Shown here: one piece after another, positions 25,382 to 34,996 of the stretch
Numbering within the stretch: the first letter of the stretch is position 1
Layout: each line of letters opens with the position of its first letter
From: Opitutia bacterium
GTDB taxonomy: Bacteria; Verrucomicrobiota; Verrucomicrobiia; Opitutales; Opitutaceae
Direction: 5' to 3'
NCBI GenBank assembly: GCA_016217545.1
Contig: JACRHT010000017.1
Location: 682,001 to 746,000, forward strand
DNA: 64,000 bases
Notes under the pieces: generated by a model
Database searches by the model: none
What the model saw: the letters and a program-made list of their open reading frames with translations, nothing else
Told to the model about the DNA's origin: nothing
Program-made: the position numbers and the translations under genes

Positions 25382-27190
25382 ATGCGCCGCCGTTTTGTCA
25401 CCGCTCTGCTCGCCCTCGCTCTGTGCGGTATCGTGGTGGGGCTGAAACTTGATGTCGTGCACCGCTTCGGCTCCGACCTGCCGATGTGGGACCAATGGGA
25501 TGCCGAAGGCATCACGGTCTTCGTGCCTTGGGCCAAGGGTGGGCTCACGCTCGAGCATCTGATCCGCCCGCACAACGAGCACCGCGTCGCCCTCACGCGC
25601 CTGCTTGGGATGGCCGAACTCGCCGTCAACGGCCAGTGGGACGCGCGCCTCCAATGCGTCGTCAACGCTTTCCTGCACGCCGGCCTCGCGATCGCACTCT
25701 GGGGTTTTGCCCGCCGACTGCTCGGTGCATCGGGCTCGGCGGTGGGCTTCGTGCTCGCTGCCGCGCTCATCGGGCTGCCCATCTCGTGGCAAAACGTGAT
25801 CAGCGGCTTCCACTCGCAACAATACTTCCTGCTGCTGCTATCCTTCTCCGCGATCGTGCTGCTACCGACGTCGGCACCCGGCACAGCCCGTTGGTGGCTG
25901 GGTGGCGTCGCGGGATTGCTCGCACTATTTAGCATGGCGTCCGGTCTCCTCGCCGCCGTCGCCGTCGTCGCGGTCGCGCTCCTGCAAAGTTGGCGCGGCA
26001 GCCGTCCGCTGCGATCACAAGGGCCCTCGCTGGTGCTCTGCGCAGCGCTCATCGCGGCGGGCGCAGCGCTCCACGTGCATTACGTCGGCCACGATCCGCT
26101 CAAGGCGCGCGACCTCTCCGAATTTTTCCGTTACACGCTTCACAGTCTCGAGTGGCCGCTTGAGTCCCCTTGGGCCGCCGCGCTCCTCTGGGCGCCGCTC
26201 GTCGGCCTCGCCGCGCGGCTCGCGCAGCGCGCCACCGAGGACCCGCGGTCCGACGCTCTCGTGCTGTTTGCCCTCGGAGGCTGGACGCTCGCGCAGATTC
26301 TTGCATCCGCCTACGCCCGCGGCGCCGGTGCCGACTATCCGGCCTCGCGCTACATGGACACCCTCGCCCTCGGACTCGCTGTCAACGGTCTCGCCTCCGC
26401 GTGGCTCGTGCAGCGCTGCGTCCGCGGGTGGCGGTTCGCCGCGGTGGCATTGCTCGTCGCGTGGAGCGCCACCGCCGGTTGGGGCGTCTATCGCCTGACG
26501 CGCGCAAACTACGTCAACGACCTCCCGGCAACTCGCGACTACTACGCGCGCTGCGAGGCCAATACCCGCGCCTACCTCGCCACCGGCGATCCGAGTCACT
26601 TGCGCGGCGAGGATTTTCCTTACCCCAACGCGAACAACTTCCGCGAACGCATCGACCAGCCCGCGCTTCGCGCCATCATGCCCGCCAGCGTCCGCCCGCC
26701 TCTGCGCCTGCAAACCGCACGCGGCGACGAGGTGCTGCACGAAGTCGCCGCCGGCACTGAGGCCGCGCGACCCTCGCGCCACTGGAGTTCCCGCGGCGGC
26801 CGCGCGGGCACATGGGAAAGCGTCGTCATGGACTTCCCCCGTTCGACCACGCTCCTTTTCCGCTTCGACGGCGCCCTCGCCGGCGCAGCGGCGCCGATCC
26901 TGCAGTTCCGGGATACCCGCCTCGGCGCGCCGGTCGCCGACGTGCTCGCCGAGCGCACCGGCCACAGCCCGGAGTTTTCGGCCACCGTCGCCTTGCCCGC
27001 CGGCACGGCGCAGCTCGTCGCGCGTATCGAGCGGCCGTCCGGCTGGCTCGCATTCGAGGAACCAGTCGAAGTCGCGCGCTTTTCCGCGATCGCCGCGCGC
27101 TTCGCCTCGCTCGGGCGCTGGCTCGCGCTCGTCTCCGGTATCGCGGCCGTGCTGCTGCTCGCGATGGAACGAGCGCTGGCCCGTCGTTAA
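25382..27190 (+). CDS. Multi-spanning membrane protein, GT-C-like
   Basis: 602 aa; ATG at 25382 preferred to a GTG at 25364. A first helix at residues 5-22 is followed by a periplasmic loop with MWDQWDAEG and IRPHNEHRVALTRL, acidic and His-containing as in uncharacterised bacterial GT-C-like families, then about ten hydrophobic segments to residue ~400. A soluble C-terminal region (residues ~410-575) with an RFDGALAG-type beta pattern and a last helix close the chain. Likely transfers sugars from a polyprenyl-phosphate donor; no experimentally known relative comes to mind. Confidence 0.8.
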   Translation: MRRRFVTALLALALCGIVVGLKLDVVHRFGSDLPMWDQWDAEGITVFVPWAKGGLTLEHLIRPHNEHRVALTRLLGMAELAVNGQWDARLQCVVNAFLHAGLAIALWGFARRLLGASGSAVGFVLAAALIGLPISWQNVISGFHSQQYFLLLLSFSAIVLLPTSAPGTARWWLGGVAGLLALFSMASGLLAAVAVVAVALLQSWRGSRPLRSQGPSLVLCAALIAAGAALHVHYVGHDPLKARDLSEFFRYTLHSLEWPLESPWAAALLWAPLVGLAARLAQRATEDPRSDALVLFALGGWTLAQILASAYARGAGADYPASRYMDTLALGLAVNGLASAWLVQRCVRGWRFAAVALLVAWSATAGWGVYRLTRANYVNDLPATRDYYARCEANTRAYLATGDPSHLRGEDFPYPNANNFRERIDQPALRAIMPASVRPPLRLQTARGDEVLHEVAAGTEAARPSRHWSSRGGRAGTWESVVMDFPRSTTLLFRFDGALAGAAAPILQFRDTRLGAPVADVLAERTGHSPEFSATVALPAGTAQLVARIERPSGWLAFEEPVEVARFSAIAARFASLGRWLALVSGIAAVLLLAMERALARR

Positions 27191-27229
27191 GTCTTGCCCG
27201 GCAACGCGGCGCTCGAAGACCCTTGCCCG

Positions 27230-30200
27230 ATGAATTGGTTGCGGTGGCTCTCCCCGTTGCTCGGTGTCGCAGTGCTGAGCTTCGTCGTGGCCAACACGAT
27301 CCTGCCCTTCCATGGCGCGGTGGAGGAGCGCCAGTTCCACAATTTCGAGGTCACGCTCTCCTCGACCGTAGGCGGCACGGCGCAGCTCTTCTACAACGCC
27401 GGCCGGAAGTTCAACGAGACCGATTCCGCGCGCGTGCCCGTCGCGCCCGGACCGGCGGCCACGCTCCGCTTCCGCCTCAACGCCGAGGTGGTGCGCGAAC
27501 TGCGCTTCGACCCCATCGATGGCGACGGCACGGTCACGATCGCCGAGGCCGTCATTCGCCGCCCCGACGGCTCCGTGCTGCACCGTTTCGCGCCGGAGGA
27601 TTTCAAGGCGGCCAACCAGATAGCGCGCACCAGCGTCCGCGGCGACACGTTCGTGCTCGAGACGACATCTGGCGCCAACGATGCCTATCTGAACGTTGCG
27701 CTCCACACCGATCTCATCCGCCTGCCGGTGAAAGCCGGCTCCGCGCTGCTGCCGATGCTCGGCCGTGCCGTGCCGGTGTTCGTCGTGCTCGCGCTGTTGG
27801 TCGGCGCAGCGATTGCCACCTGGCCGCGCCTTTCGCCGCCGCTCGCGCGCGCCTTCTCGCGCCTGCGCGCTTGGGCCGCCGCGAATCCCCGCGGGTTCAT
27901 CGCCGCGGTGGCGGCGTTGGCGGTCGTGCTCAGCACCTATCCCGTGGTTTTCCTCGGCGCCAGTCTGGTGTCGCCGAACTACGGCACGGTTCTCCTCTAC
28001 GACGGCTTTCCGACCCTCCCCGGCGCGAAGGAGGCCGCGCAGGTCGACGTGCGCGGCGCCGACGTCGGCGCGATCATGTGGCAACACGTGCCGATGACCG
28101 CGGTGCAGTCCCGCGGCATCTACGACCATTTCGAAATTCCCCTCTGGAACCGCTACAACTCCGCGGGCACGCCGCTGCTCGGCCAAGGCCAGATGATGAT
28201 CGGCGATCCGCTCAACACGCTCGTCGCGCTCGCGGGCGGCAACGCCTGGGCGTGGGACCTGAAATACCTCGCGGCGAAGTGGCTCCTCGGCTTCGGCCTC
28301 GGCTTGGTCGTCTGGCACATCACGCGCCAGCGCCTCGCAGCAGCGCTCGTGGCGTTCGCGGCGGTGTTCAGCGGATTCTTTGCATTCCGCGCAAATCACC
28401 CAGCGTTCTTCAGTTTCTGCTACGGCCCGTGGATCCTCTACGCGTGGTGCCGCCTTTGCTCGGCCGAGACGCGGCGCGGACTTTACTGGTCGGCCGTCGG
28501 CCTCGTCGTCACCAACGCTGCGATGATAACCAGCGGCACCGCGAAGGAAGCCTACGTCTCCGTGCTCTCGCTCAACTTCGTCGGCGCCGTGCTCGTGCTG
28601 TGCTCGGCGGCGCCGTGGCGCGAGCGCGCGCGGCGCACCGGGATCGCGGCGGCGGCAGGCACGGCGCTCCTGCTCGTCACCGCGCCGCTGTGGCTGACGT
28701 TCGTCGACACGATTCGCTCGTCCTATTCGAGCTACAACGAGACCTTCGCCTACCAGCTCCAGCCGAGCCTGCTGCTCGGGTTGTTCGACGAGGCGCTGCT
28801 GCGTCCGCTCTGGGAGGGAGAGCGCGTGTTCAATCCCTCGAGCAATTTTCTGCTGCTCGCAGGCGTGCTGCTGTTCCTCGCCAATCTCCGCGCGGCGGCG
28901 CACAACCGCTTCGCGCTAGGCTTCGCGCTCGCGGCTCTCGTGCCGCTGGCGTTCGTCTTCGGCCTCGTGCCGCCGCAGTGGATCGCGAACTGGCCGTTCT
29001 TCGGCAACATCCACCACATCGACAATTCGTTTGGCGTCGGCCTGATTCATCTCTGCGCCGTGCTCGCAGGCGTCGGCTTCGCGCAGGCCCGCGCCCGCTT
29101 CGGCACGCCCGAGGGCCGCGGCGACCTCGCGGTGGGCGCGCTGCTGCTCTTCGCGCTGGTATTCCTCTACCTCGGCTTCACGCAGGCCGTGCACCGCAGC
29201 ACCTACACCTACCTGCATTGGGGCGAGACGGTGCCGCGCAGCGATTTCGTCTGGGGTTATTTCGCGTCGCTGCTCGCGGCGCTGGCGGGCCTCGCCTGGG
29301 CGGTGGACCGCTCGCTGCGTCGCCGCGCGCTGAGCGCGGGCGTGGTGCTGTTCGCGACGGCGTGCACGCTCACGTTGCTGTGGAAACACGGCATGCAGGT
29401 GCACTCACCCTATCCGGGCCAGACGCTCGACGCCGCACCGCGCCAGGACTTCTTCGCCCGCTCCGCGGCGATGGAGGCGCTCCATGCCGACGCGCGCGGC
29501 GAGCCGGGCCGCGCGGTCGGGTTGCACAACAACCTCTTCTCCGGCTGGAGCAGTGTCTACGACGTCGAAGGCATCAACGGCGGCGATGCGCTGATGAACC
29601 CGTATGTGCGCCAAGTGCAGGAGGCGTTCGGCATCCCACGCATCTGGGACTGGCGCCTCTACTTCGACCCCGCGGAACTCGGCCAAACACTGCCGTTTCT
29701 GAATCTGTTCAACGTCCGCTATATCGTCGACCTCCACAGCGATCAGGGCGTGCTCGGTCGCTGGCTGAAACCCGTGCGCATGGCCGACCTCGATCTCTAC
29801 CGCAACGAAGCCGCGTGGCCCCGCGCGTTCTTCACCGACCGCGTGGCGGTTTACGAAGACGTGACGGACTTCGCCGCGCTCGTGCGCGGCGACCCGGCGC
29901 GCCCGCTCGCCGCGATCCAAGCGCAGGATGCGGGCGAATTGCCGGCCTCGCTCTCGCGTGACGCGAGCACCCGGCAAATCGTCCCCGCCACTCGCTACGC
30001 GCTCACGAACAATCGAACCGAGTTCGAGATCAACGCCCCCGGCCCCGGCGTCGTGGTGCTGACCGAGGCATGGATCAAGGGCGATTTTCGCGCGGAGCTC
30101 GACGGCCGGACGGTGCCTTATCTCCGGCTGAACCACGCCTTCAAGGGCATCGTGATCGATCGCGCCGGCTCGCACCGCATCGCCTTCCGCTACGTGCCGC

Positions 30201-30301
30201 GGCACTTCGATCTGGCGCTTGGGCTCGCCGCGTTCGGCCTCGCCGGCCTGATCGCCGCCGGCTGGCGTTGGGGCCGCCGCGAACGCGCCGCGGCGCCCTG
30301 A
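27230..30301 (+). CDS. YfhO-like large membrane protein
   Basis: 1023 aa from ATG 27230 (a TTG 12 codons upstream is possible). N-terminal helix, then ~150 soluble residues (beta-rich), then a second helix and the core with PLWNRYNSAGTPLLGQGQ and GDPLNTLVALAGG, the signature loop of YfhO/GT-C-like proteins, followed by about ten helices. Residues ~720-960 are soluble (GINGGDALMNPYVRQ), then a final helix and a short Arg-rich tail. YfhO of Gram-positive bacteria glycosylates lipoteichoic acid from a lipid-linked sugar, so a similar role here is reasonable. Lies 39 bp from its upstream neighbour in the same operon. Confidence 0.82.
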   Translation: MNWLRWLSPLLGVAVLSFVVANTILPFHGAVEERQFHNFEVTLSSTVGGTAQLFYNAGRKFNETDSARVPVAPGPAATLRFRLNAEVVRELRFDPIDGDGTVTIAEAVIRRPDGSVLHRFAPEDFKAANQIARTSVRGDTFVLETTSGANDAYLNVALHTDLIRLPVKAGSALLPMLGRAVPVFVVLALLVGAAIATWPRLSPPLARAFSRLRAWAAANPRGFIAAVAALAVVLSTYPVVFLGASLVSPNYGTVLLYDGFPTLPGAKEAAQVDVRGADVGAIMWQHVPMTAVQSRGIYDHFEIPLWNRYNSAGTPLLGQGQMMIGDPLNTLVALAGGNAWAWDLKYLAAKWLLGFGLGLVVWHITRQRLAAALVAFAAVFSGFFAFRANHPAFFSFCYGPWILYAWCRLCSAETRRGLYWSAVGLVVTNAAMITSGTAKEAYVSVLSLNFVGAVLVLCSAAPWRERARRTGIAAAAGTALLLVTAPLWLTFVDTIRSSYSSYNETFAYQLQPSLLLGLFDEALLRPLWEGERVFNPSSNFLLLAGVLLFLANLRAAAHNRFALGFALAALVPLAFVFGLVPPQWIANWPFFGNIHHIDNSFGVGLIHLCAVLAGVGFAQARARFGTPEGRGDLAVGALLLFALVFLYLGFTQAVHRSTYTYLHWGETVPRSDFVWGYFASLLAALAGLAWAVDRSLRRRALSAGVVLFATACTLTLLWKHGMQVHSPYPGQTLDAAPRQDFFARSAAMEALHADARGEPGRAVGLHNNLFSGWSSVYDVEGINGGDALMNPYVRQVQEAFGIPRIWDWRLYFDPAELGQTLPFLNLFNVRYIVDLHSDQGVLGRWLKPVRMADLDLYRNEAAWPRAFFTDRVAVYEDVTDFAALVRGDPARPLAAIQAQDAGELPASLSRDASTRQIVPATRYALTNNRTEFEINAPGPGVVVLTEAWIKGDFRAELDGRTVPYLRLNHAFKGIVIDRAGSHRIAFRYVPRHFDLALGLAAFGLAGLIAAGWRWGRRERAAAP

Positions 30302-30347
30302 GGTTCCGATTGACGCGAGGCGGTCCGACCGGCTTTCCTTCCGGCCT

Positions 30348-31073
30348 TTGAGCACGCTTTCCGTCATCGTTCCCGTCTACAACGAGATCAGCACCGTTCG
30401 CGAAGCGCTCGATAAACTTATCGCGAAGGAAATCGCGGGCGTGCCGATCGAGATCATCCTCGTGGAGAGCAATTCCACGGACGGTTCGCGCGCCGTCGTG
30501 CAAAGCTACGCTTCGCACCCGCGTGTGCACGTGATCCTGGAGGATCGTCCGCGCGGCAAGGGCCACGCCGTCCGCGCCGGGCTCGCTGCGGCCACGGGCG
30601 ACATCGTCCTCATCCAGGACGGTGATCTCGAATACAGCCTCGACGACTACGAACCGCTGCTCGCCCCGATCCTCGCGGGGGAGCGGACGTTCGTGCTCGG
30701 CTCGCGGCACGGCAAGGGCGGTTTCAAGATCCGCCATTTCGACGACCAGCCGGTCCGCGCCTTCGTGCTGAACTGTGCGCATTGGGGATTCACTCTGCTG
30801 ATCAACGCCTCGCTCTGGGTGTGGCTGCGCGATCCGTTTACGATGTATAAGGTTTTCCGGCGCGAGTGTCTGCGGGGCGTTACGCTCACGTGCAACCGCT
30901 TCGATTTCGACTGGGAGCTGCTGATCAAGCTCGTGCGCGCCGGCCACCGGCCGATCGAGATTCCCGTCAGCTACACGTCGCGCTCGTTCGCGGAGGGGAA
31001 GAAGATCCGCGTCATTCGCGACCCAATCACTTGGCTATGGGCCTGGGCCAAGTCGCGCTTCGGTCCACTCTGA
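30348..31073 (+). CDS. GT2 glycosyltransferase, dolichyl/polyprenyl-phosphate sugar synthase-like
   Basis: 241 aa, TTG start. GT-A fold: LSVIVPVYNE at residues 3-12, ILVESNSTDGS, then RGKGHAVRAGLAAATGD and the metal-binding IQDGDLEYSLDDY (DxD near residue 87-89). FTMYKVFRRECL and FDFDWELLIKLVR match the DPM1/GtrB group. No membrane helices of its own. It would load a sugar onto polyprenyl phosphate for the adjacent membrane glycosyltransferases (10 bp before the next gene). Confidence 0.9.
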   Translation: MSTLSVIVPVYNEISTVREALDKLIAKEIAGVPIEIILVESNSTDGSRAVVQSYASHPRVHVILEDRPRGKGHAVRAGLAAATGDIVLIQDGDLEYSLDDYEPLLAPILAGERTFVLGSRHGKGGFKIRHFDDQPVRAFVLNCAHWGFTLLINASLWVWLRDPFTMYKVFRRECLRGVTLTCNRFDFDWELLIKLVRAGHRPIEIPVSYTSRSFAEGKKIRVIRDPITWLWAWAKSRFGPL

Positions 31074-31083
31074 AGAGGGCGCG

Positions 31084-32763
31084 ATGCTGAAAGCTCTGTT
31101 TAGCTGGCTCGATGCATATCCGTTCCTCTACTGGAGCCTTGCACTGGCGGTGACCGGCTGGGCGGTGATTCTGGCTTGGCGGGCGACATCGCGCTCCCCG
31201 GGCCGAGGCACCAACGACGCGTGGATCGACGCCGCTATCGTGGCGACCTTGTTCGCGTGGCGTTGGCCATTCCTGCTCGCCGCCCATCAACTCACCCCGG
31301 ATGAAGCCCAACAGATCGCGGGTGCTATTACCCTCGCCCACGATCCCGTTTTCTGGCGCTCGGTGGACGGTGCGACCGCCGGCCCGCTGGACTTCTACGT
31401 GTTGCTCCTGCCGCATCTTGTCGGTGCCCCGCTGGATTTCTTTTTTGCCCGGCTCGTGGGCCTGCTTCTCGTCGCCGGCAGCCTCGTCATCCTGCGCCGC
31501 ACGCTCGCGCAGGAAGCCGGGCCGTCGGCGTTGCCCGCGACGCTCGCCGCCACGCTCATGTTCGCCCTGTCGACGGACTGGGAGTTCATTCACTACAGCA
31601 CCGAGCATGTGCCGATCTTCCTCTCGACCGCCGCTGCCGCCCTATGGTGGCGCACCCGGCCGGGGTCTTCGGGCCACACTCGTCCGGGCTGGATCGCAGC
31701 CGGCTTCGTCGCTGGCCTTCTACCGTGGGCGAAACTCCAAGCCTCGCCCTTCGTCGTTCTCTTCGCTGGCGGCGCTTGCTGGCTCGCGCTGCTCCGCGGC
31801 AACGTCAGCTGGAAGACGTCCGCAACCGAACTCGCCTGCTACGCCGTCGGTCTCGCGGTGCCGACGCTGCTGGCGGCGGGCTGCTTGGCGCAACAGCACG
31901 TGTGGTCAGATTTCTGGTTCAGCTACATCGCCCGCAATTTCCAATACGCCGATCAAGGATGGGATCTTTTGTTCGTGCTCCGGGAATTCGCACGACTAAC
32001 CACGCCACTCCGGATCTTCCCTGCGTTTCTGATCGCGTGCGGAGGCCTGCTCTTCGTCGGTTTGGCCACCACCGCAATGCGTCGCCAACGCCCCTCGACC
32101 TTTGGAGCGGCTACGGCCCTGCTGGCGGCCACGGCCGTGATCGTCGTATTATCTCCGCGCCGCGGATTTTCCCACTATCTGCTGTTTTCGATAATCCCCC
32201 TCGCGGCCCTGGCTGGCGCCGCCCTCCGCACGGCGGCCGACTCGCGGCACCGCGCATTGCGCTGGGCCACTCTCGGCGCGCTGTTTGCCGCGCCGCTCGC
32301 CCTGGTCGCCGTGCGCGCGACGCTGCCGGCCCCCTTCATGATTGGCCAGCTGTCGGACCACTGGCGGCACCCCTATGGCTCTCTCGCGAGCCGGGTTCGT
32401 CAAGTTGCCCGCCCTGGCGACACGATAGCCGTCTGGGGATGGTCAACGGAGATCTACGTGCATGGCCAGCTACCCCAGGCCATCAGGGATGCCCACAGTC
32501 AGCGCCAGATCGAACCGGGACCATGGCAGCACTACTACCGCCAGCGCTACCTGTCCGATTTCCATCGCAACCGACCCGCCGTCTTCATCGACGCGGTCGG
32601 CGACGGCGCCTTCGCCTATCAGGACCGGGGCGAGTTCGGGCACGAGACATTTCCGGAACTAGCCGCATTGGTCCGCGCCGATTACGTGCAGATCGTCGAC
32701 GAGATCCACGCTCGCCTCTACATTCGGCGCGATCGAGTTGAACCCGCTCCGCCGAAGCTCTAA
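31084..32763 (+). CDS. ArnT/PMT-like GT-C membrane glycosyltransferase
   Basis: 559 aa. First helix residues 14-30; then LTPDEAQQIAGA at about 77-88, whose D-E pair in the first periplasmic loop is the expected catalytic acidic motif of GT39/GT83-type enzymes. Around ten further helices follow to residue ~430 and a soluble end of ~120 residues closes the protein. The adjacent polyprenyl-phosphate sugar synthase gene 10 bp upstream provides the matching donor-making step. Sugar and acceptor cannot be inferred. Confidence 0.82.
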   Translation: MLKALFSWLDAYPFLYWSLALAVTGWAVILAWRATSRSPGRGTNDAWIDAAIVATLFAWRWPFLLAAHQLTPDEAQQIAGAITLAHDPVFWRSVDGATAGPLDFYVLLLPHLVGAPLDFFFARLVGLLLVAGSLVILRRTLAQEAGPSALPATLAATLMFALSTDWEFIHYSTEHVPIFLSTAAAALWWRTRPGSSGHTRPGWIAAGFVAGLLPWAKLQASPFVVLFAGGACWLALLRGNVSWKTSATELACYAVGLAVPTLLAAGCLAQQHVWSDFWFSYIARNFQYADQGWDLLFVLREFARLTTPLRIFPAFLIACGGLLFVGLATTAMRRQRPSTFGAATALLAATAVIVVLSPRRGFSHYLLFSIIPLAALAGAALRTAADSRHRALRWATLGALFAAPLALVAVRATLPAPFMIGQLSDHWRHPYGSLASRVRQVARPGDTIAVWGWSTEIYVHGQLPQAIRDAHSQRQIEPGPWQHYYRQRYLSDFHRNRPAVFIDAVGDGAFAYQDRGEFGHETFPELAALVRADYVQIVDEIHARLYIRRDRVEPAPPKL

Positions 32764-32775
32764 CTGTTCTCTCTC

Positions 32776-33837
32776 ATGGCTAAAACCATCCTCGTCACCG
32801 GTTCCTCGGGCCTCATTGGCTCCGAAGTGTGCGTTTACTTCGCCGCGCAGGGCTACACTGTCCACGGCGTCGACAACAACCAGCGCGCCGTCTTCTTCGG
32901 CCCGCAGGGTGACACCCGCTGGAATCAGCAGCGCCTCACGCAGGACCTGCAGGGCTTCCAGCATCACGAACTCGACATCCGCGACCGCACGGGCGTGCTC
33001 GCGCTCGTGAAGCAACTCAAACCCTCGGTCATCGTCCACACCGCCGCGCAGCCGTCGCACGACCGCGCCGCCGCGATTCCCTTCGACGATTTCGACACCA
33101 ACGCCGTCGGCACGCTCAACCTCCTCGAGGCCGCGCGCCAGGCGTGCCCCGAGTCGCCCTTCGTGCACATGAGCACGAACAAGGTCTACGGCGACGCGCC
33201 CAACTCCATCAAACTCGCCGAACTCGAGACCCGCTGGGACTACGCCGATCCCGCCTATGCGCACGGCATCGCCGAGACCTTCACGATCGACCAGTCGAAG
33301 CACTCGCTCTTCGGCGCATCGAAAGTCGCCGCCGACGTGATGGTCCAGGAATACGGCCGCTACTTCAATATGCCCACCTGCGCGCTGCGCGGCGGTTGCC
33401 TCACCGGCCCGAACCACAGCGGCGTCGAGCTCCACGGCTTCCTCAGCTACCTCGTGAAGTGCAACCTCGAGGGCCGCGAATACCGCGTCTTCGGCTACAA
33501 GGGCAAACAGGTCCGCGACAACATCCACTCGCTCGACGTCGCGCGCTTCATGGCCGCGTTCGTCAGCGCGCCGCGCGCCGGCGAGGTCTATAACCTCGGC
33601 GGCGGCAAGAATAACTCCTGCTCGATCCTTGAGGCGTTCCAGATTGCGGAAAAGTTCTCCGGCAAGAAACAGATCTACACCTACGTCGATCAGAACCGCG
33701 CCGGCGACCACATCTGCTATTACTCGGACCTGCGGAAAATGCGCGCGCACTACCCGAGCTGGGACATCAGCGTCTCGCTCGAGGAAACCATCCGCCAGAT
33801 CGTCGAAGCGTGGAAAGCCCGCCCGAAGACCGCCTGA
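32776..33837 (+). CDS. Extended SDR, CDP-paratose 2-epimerase-like
   Basis: 353 aa. NAD-binding [11 protein letters not shown] at residues 8-18; MSTNKVYGD is the Ser/Thr-containing motif; and [13 protein letters not shown] holds the place of Y-x-x-x-K with Phe179 instead of Tyr and Lys183. [19 protein letters not shown] and [13 protein letters not shown] follow, the wording known from sugar-nucleotide epimerases annotated as CDP-tyvelose/paratose 2-epimerases. Substrate uncertain. The Phe may be a feature of this subfamily, or mean another residue acts as the base. Confidence 0.88.
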   Translation: MAKTILVTGSSGLIGSEVCVYFAAQGYTVHGVDNNQRAVFFGPQGDTRWNQQRLTQDLQGFQHHELDIRDRTGVLALVKQLKPSVIVHTAAQPSHDRAAAIPFDDFDTNAVGTLNLLEAARQACPESPFVHMSTNKVYGDAPNSIKLAELETRWDYADPAYAHGIAETFTIDQSKHSLFGASKVAADVMVQEYGRYFNMPTCALRGGCLTGPNHSGVELHGFLSYLVKCNLEGREYRVFGYKGKQVRDNIHSLDVARFMAAFVSAPRAGEVYNLGGGKNNSCSILEAFQIAEKFSGKKQIYTYVDQNRAGDHICYYSDLRKMRAHYPSWDISVSLEETIRQIVEAWKARPKTA

Positions 33838-33928
33838 AACCGCGGGCTCCCGTGATTCATCGGCGCAGGCGGTAGCTGGCCGGACCGCTTTATCTGTCAG
33901 CCTGGGTGCGGCCAACCCGCTCGCACCG

Positions 33929-34409
33929 ATGCCTGCTCGCTTCACGGTCCCAGCCTTCCTCCTGGCAATTTTGCTGCCCGCTTCCGCGGCGGTCTCGCCT
34001 CCGGCTTACTCGGGGTGACCACGTTCGCCGGCGCGTCGAGCGTCGGCGCGACCGACGGCTCAGGCTCCACCGCCCGCTTTCATCGCCCTGAAGGACTCGC
34101 CCTCGACACCGCCGACAACCTCTACATCGCGAACGGCTCCGTCATTCGGAAAGCTCAACCCACCGCCCCCCGTCTTAACGCAGCACCCCGCCAGCACCAC
34201 CGTCACCGCCGGCACGAGCGTCGCCTTCACCACTGCCGCCTCCGGCGTCCCCTTGCCCACTTTCCAATGGTATTTGGACAACCCCCCCCGCACCGAGCTC
34301 CGCCGGATCGTCCGGCGGTGGCGCGGCCTCGATGAGCGCCGTTCTCGCCCTTGCCGCCTCACTGGGCGCACACACTCATCGTTCCAGCAAAAATCCACGC
34401 GCCGAGTAG
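33929..34409 (+). pseudogene. Remnant of a secreted NHL-repeat / Ig-domain protein
   Basis: Three pieces of one gene survive in different frames. From ATG 33929 comes a good signal peptide ending AASA-type, stopped by TGA at 34016. One frame over (from 34015), VTTFAGASSVGATDGSG and FHRPEGLALDTADNLYIAN are the start of an NHL repeat. In a third frame (about 34157-34290), PVLTQHPASTTVTAGTSVAF and TFQWYLD are the first strands of an Ig-like domain. After a run of eight C (34282-34289) the frame shifts again to GSSGGGAAS, a hydrophobic stretch and RSSKNPRAE with TAG at 34407, like a Gly-rich surface-anchoring tail. Large internal parts are missing, so it cannot be functional. Confidence 0.8.
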
Positions 34410-34453
34410 CGGGTTGGCATCCACGGATTGTCGGATACAAGGACAAGCCGACG

Positions 34454-34996
34454 ATGAGAGATGACTCTTCGCCATTTTCCGGACTCTACCGCCGCACGAT
34501 CAGCCCGCTGCGCCGCTACCTCTCGCGCCTGCTGGGCAATCCCGCCGAGGCCGAGGACGTCGCGCACGACGCCTATCTCCGCGTCCGTCCGTCCGTAGAA
34601 AACGCCTCGGCGCAAAATCCCGACGCGCTCCTCTACACCACCGCGCGCCGTCTCGCCATCAACCGCCTCAAACGCCGCGCAATCTCCCCCGTCGTCCCCG
34701 CCGAAATCGACGCCGACCGCGCGGCCGCCACCGCTCCCGGCGTCGTGCAACAGGTGATCGCCCGCCAGGAGCTCGCTCGCCTCGACGCCGCCATCGCACG
34801 CCTCCCCGAAGGCTGCCGCACCGTGCTGCTTCTCCGCAAAATCGAGCAGCTCTCTCACCAGGAAATATCGGCCCGCCTCGGCATCGCGATCAGCACGATC
34901 GAAAAGCAGCACGCTCGCGCACTTCGTCTCCTCCGCGCCGACTTGGAGTCCGCCTCGCCCGTCACCACTGCCTCTCCCCAGGAGGCACAACCATGA
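34454..34996 (+). CDS. ECF-type RNA polymerase sigma factor, FecI-like
   Basis: 180 aa from ATG 34454. Region 2 is recognisable in LSRLLGNPAEAEDVAHDAYL (residues ~25-44) and region 4 in RLPEGCRTVLLLRKIEQLSH followed by QEISARLGIAISTIEKQHA (helix-turn-helix). Length fits the ECF group used with FecR/TonB receptor systems. The next gene starts inside its stop (ATGA, 34993-34996). It should direct transcription of the receptor gene in response to ligand. Confidence 0.93.
   Translation: MRDDSSPFSGLYRRTISPLRRYLSRLLGNPAEAEDVAHDAYLRVRPSVENASAQNPDALLYTTARRLAINRLKRRAISPVVPAEIDADRAAATAPGVVQQVIARQELARLDAAIARLPEGCRTVLLLRKIEQLSHQEISARLGIAISTIEKQHARALRLLRADLESASPVTTASPQEAQP

Noticed and set aside
26015-28903. 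962-codon open frame on the minus strand
   Set aside because: Antisense to two membrane-protein genes whose hydrophobic pattern and start/stop spacing are convincing.
26812-29961. 1049-codon plus-strand open frame overlapping the YfhO-like gene
   Set aside because: Arg-rich frame-shifted shadow of the YfhO-like gene, without hydrophobic periodicity or motifs.
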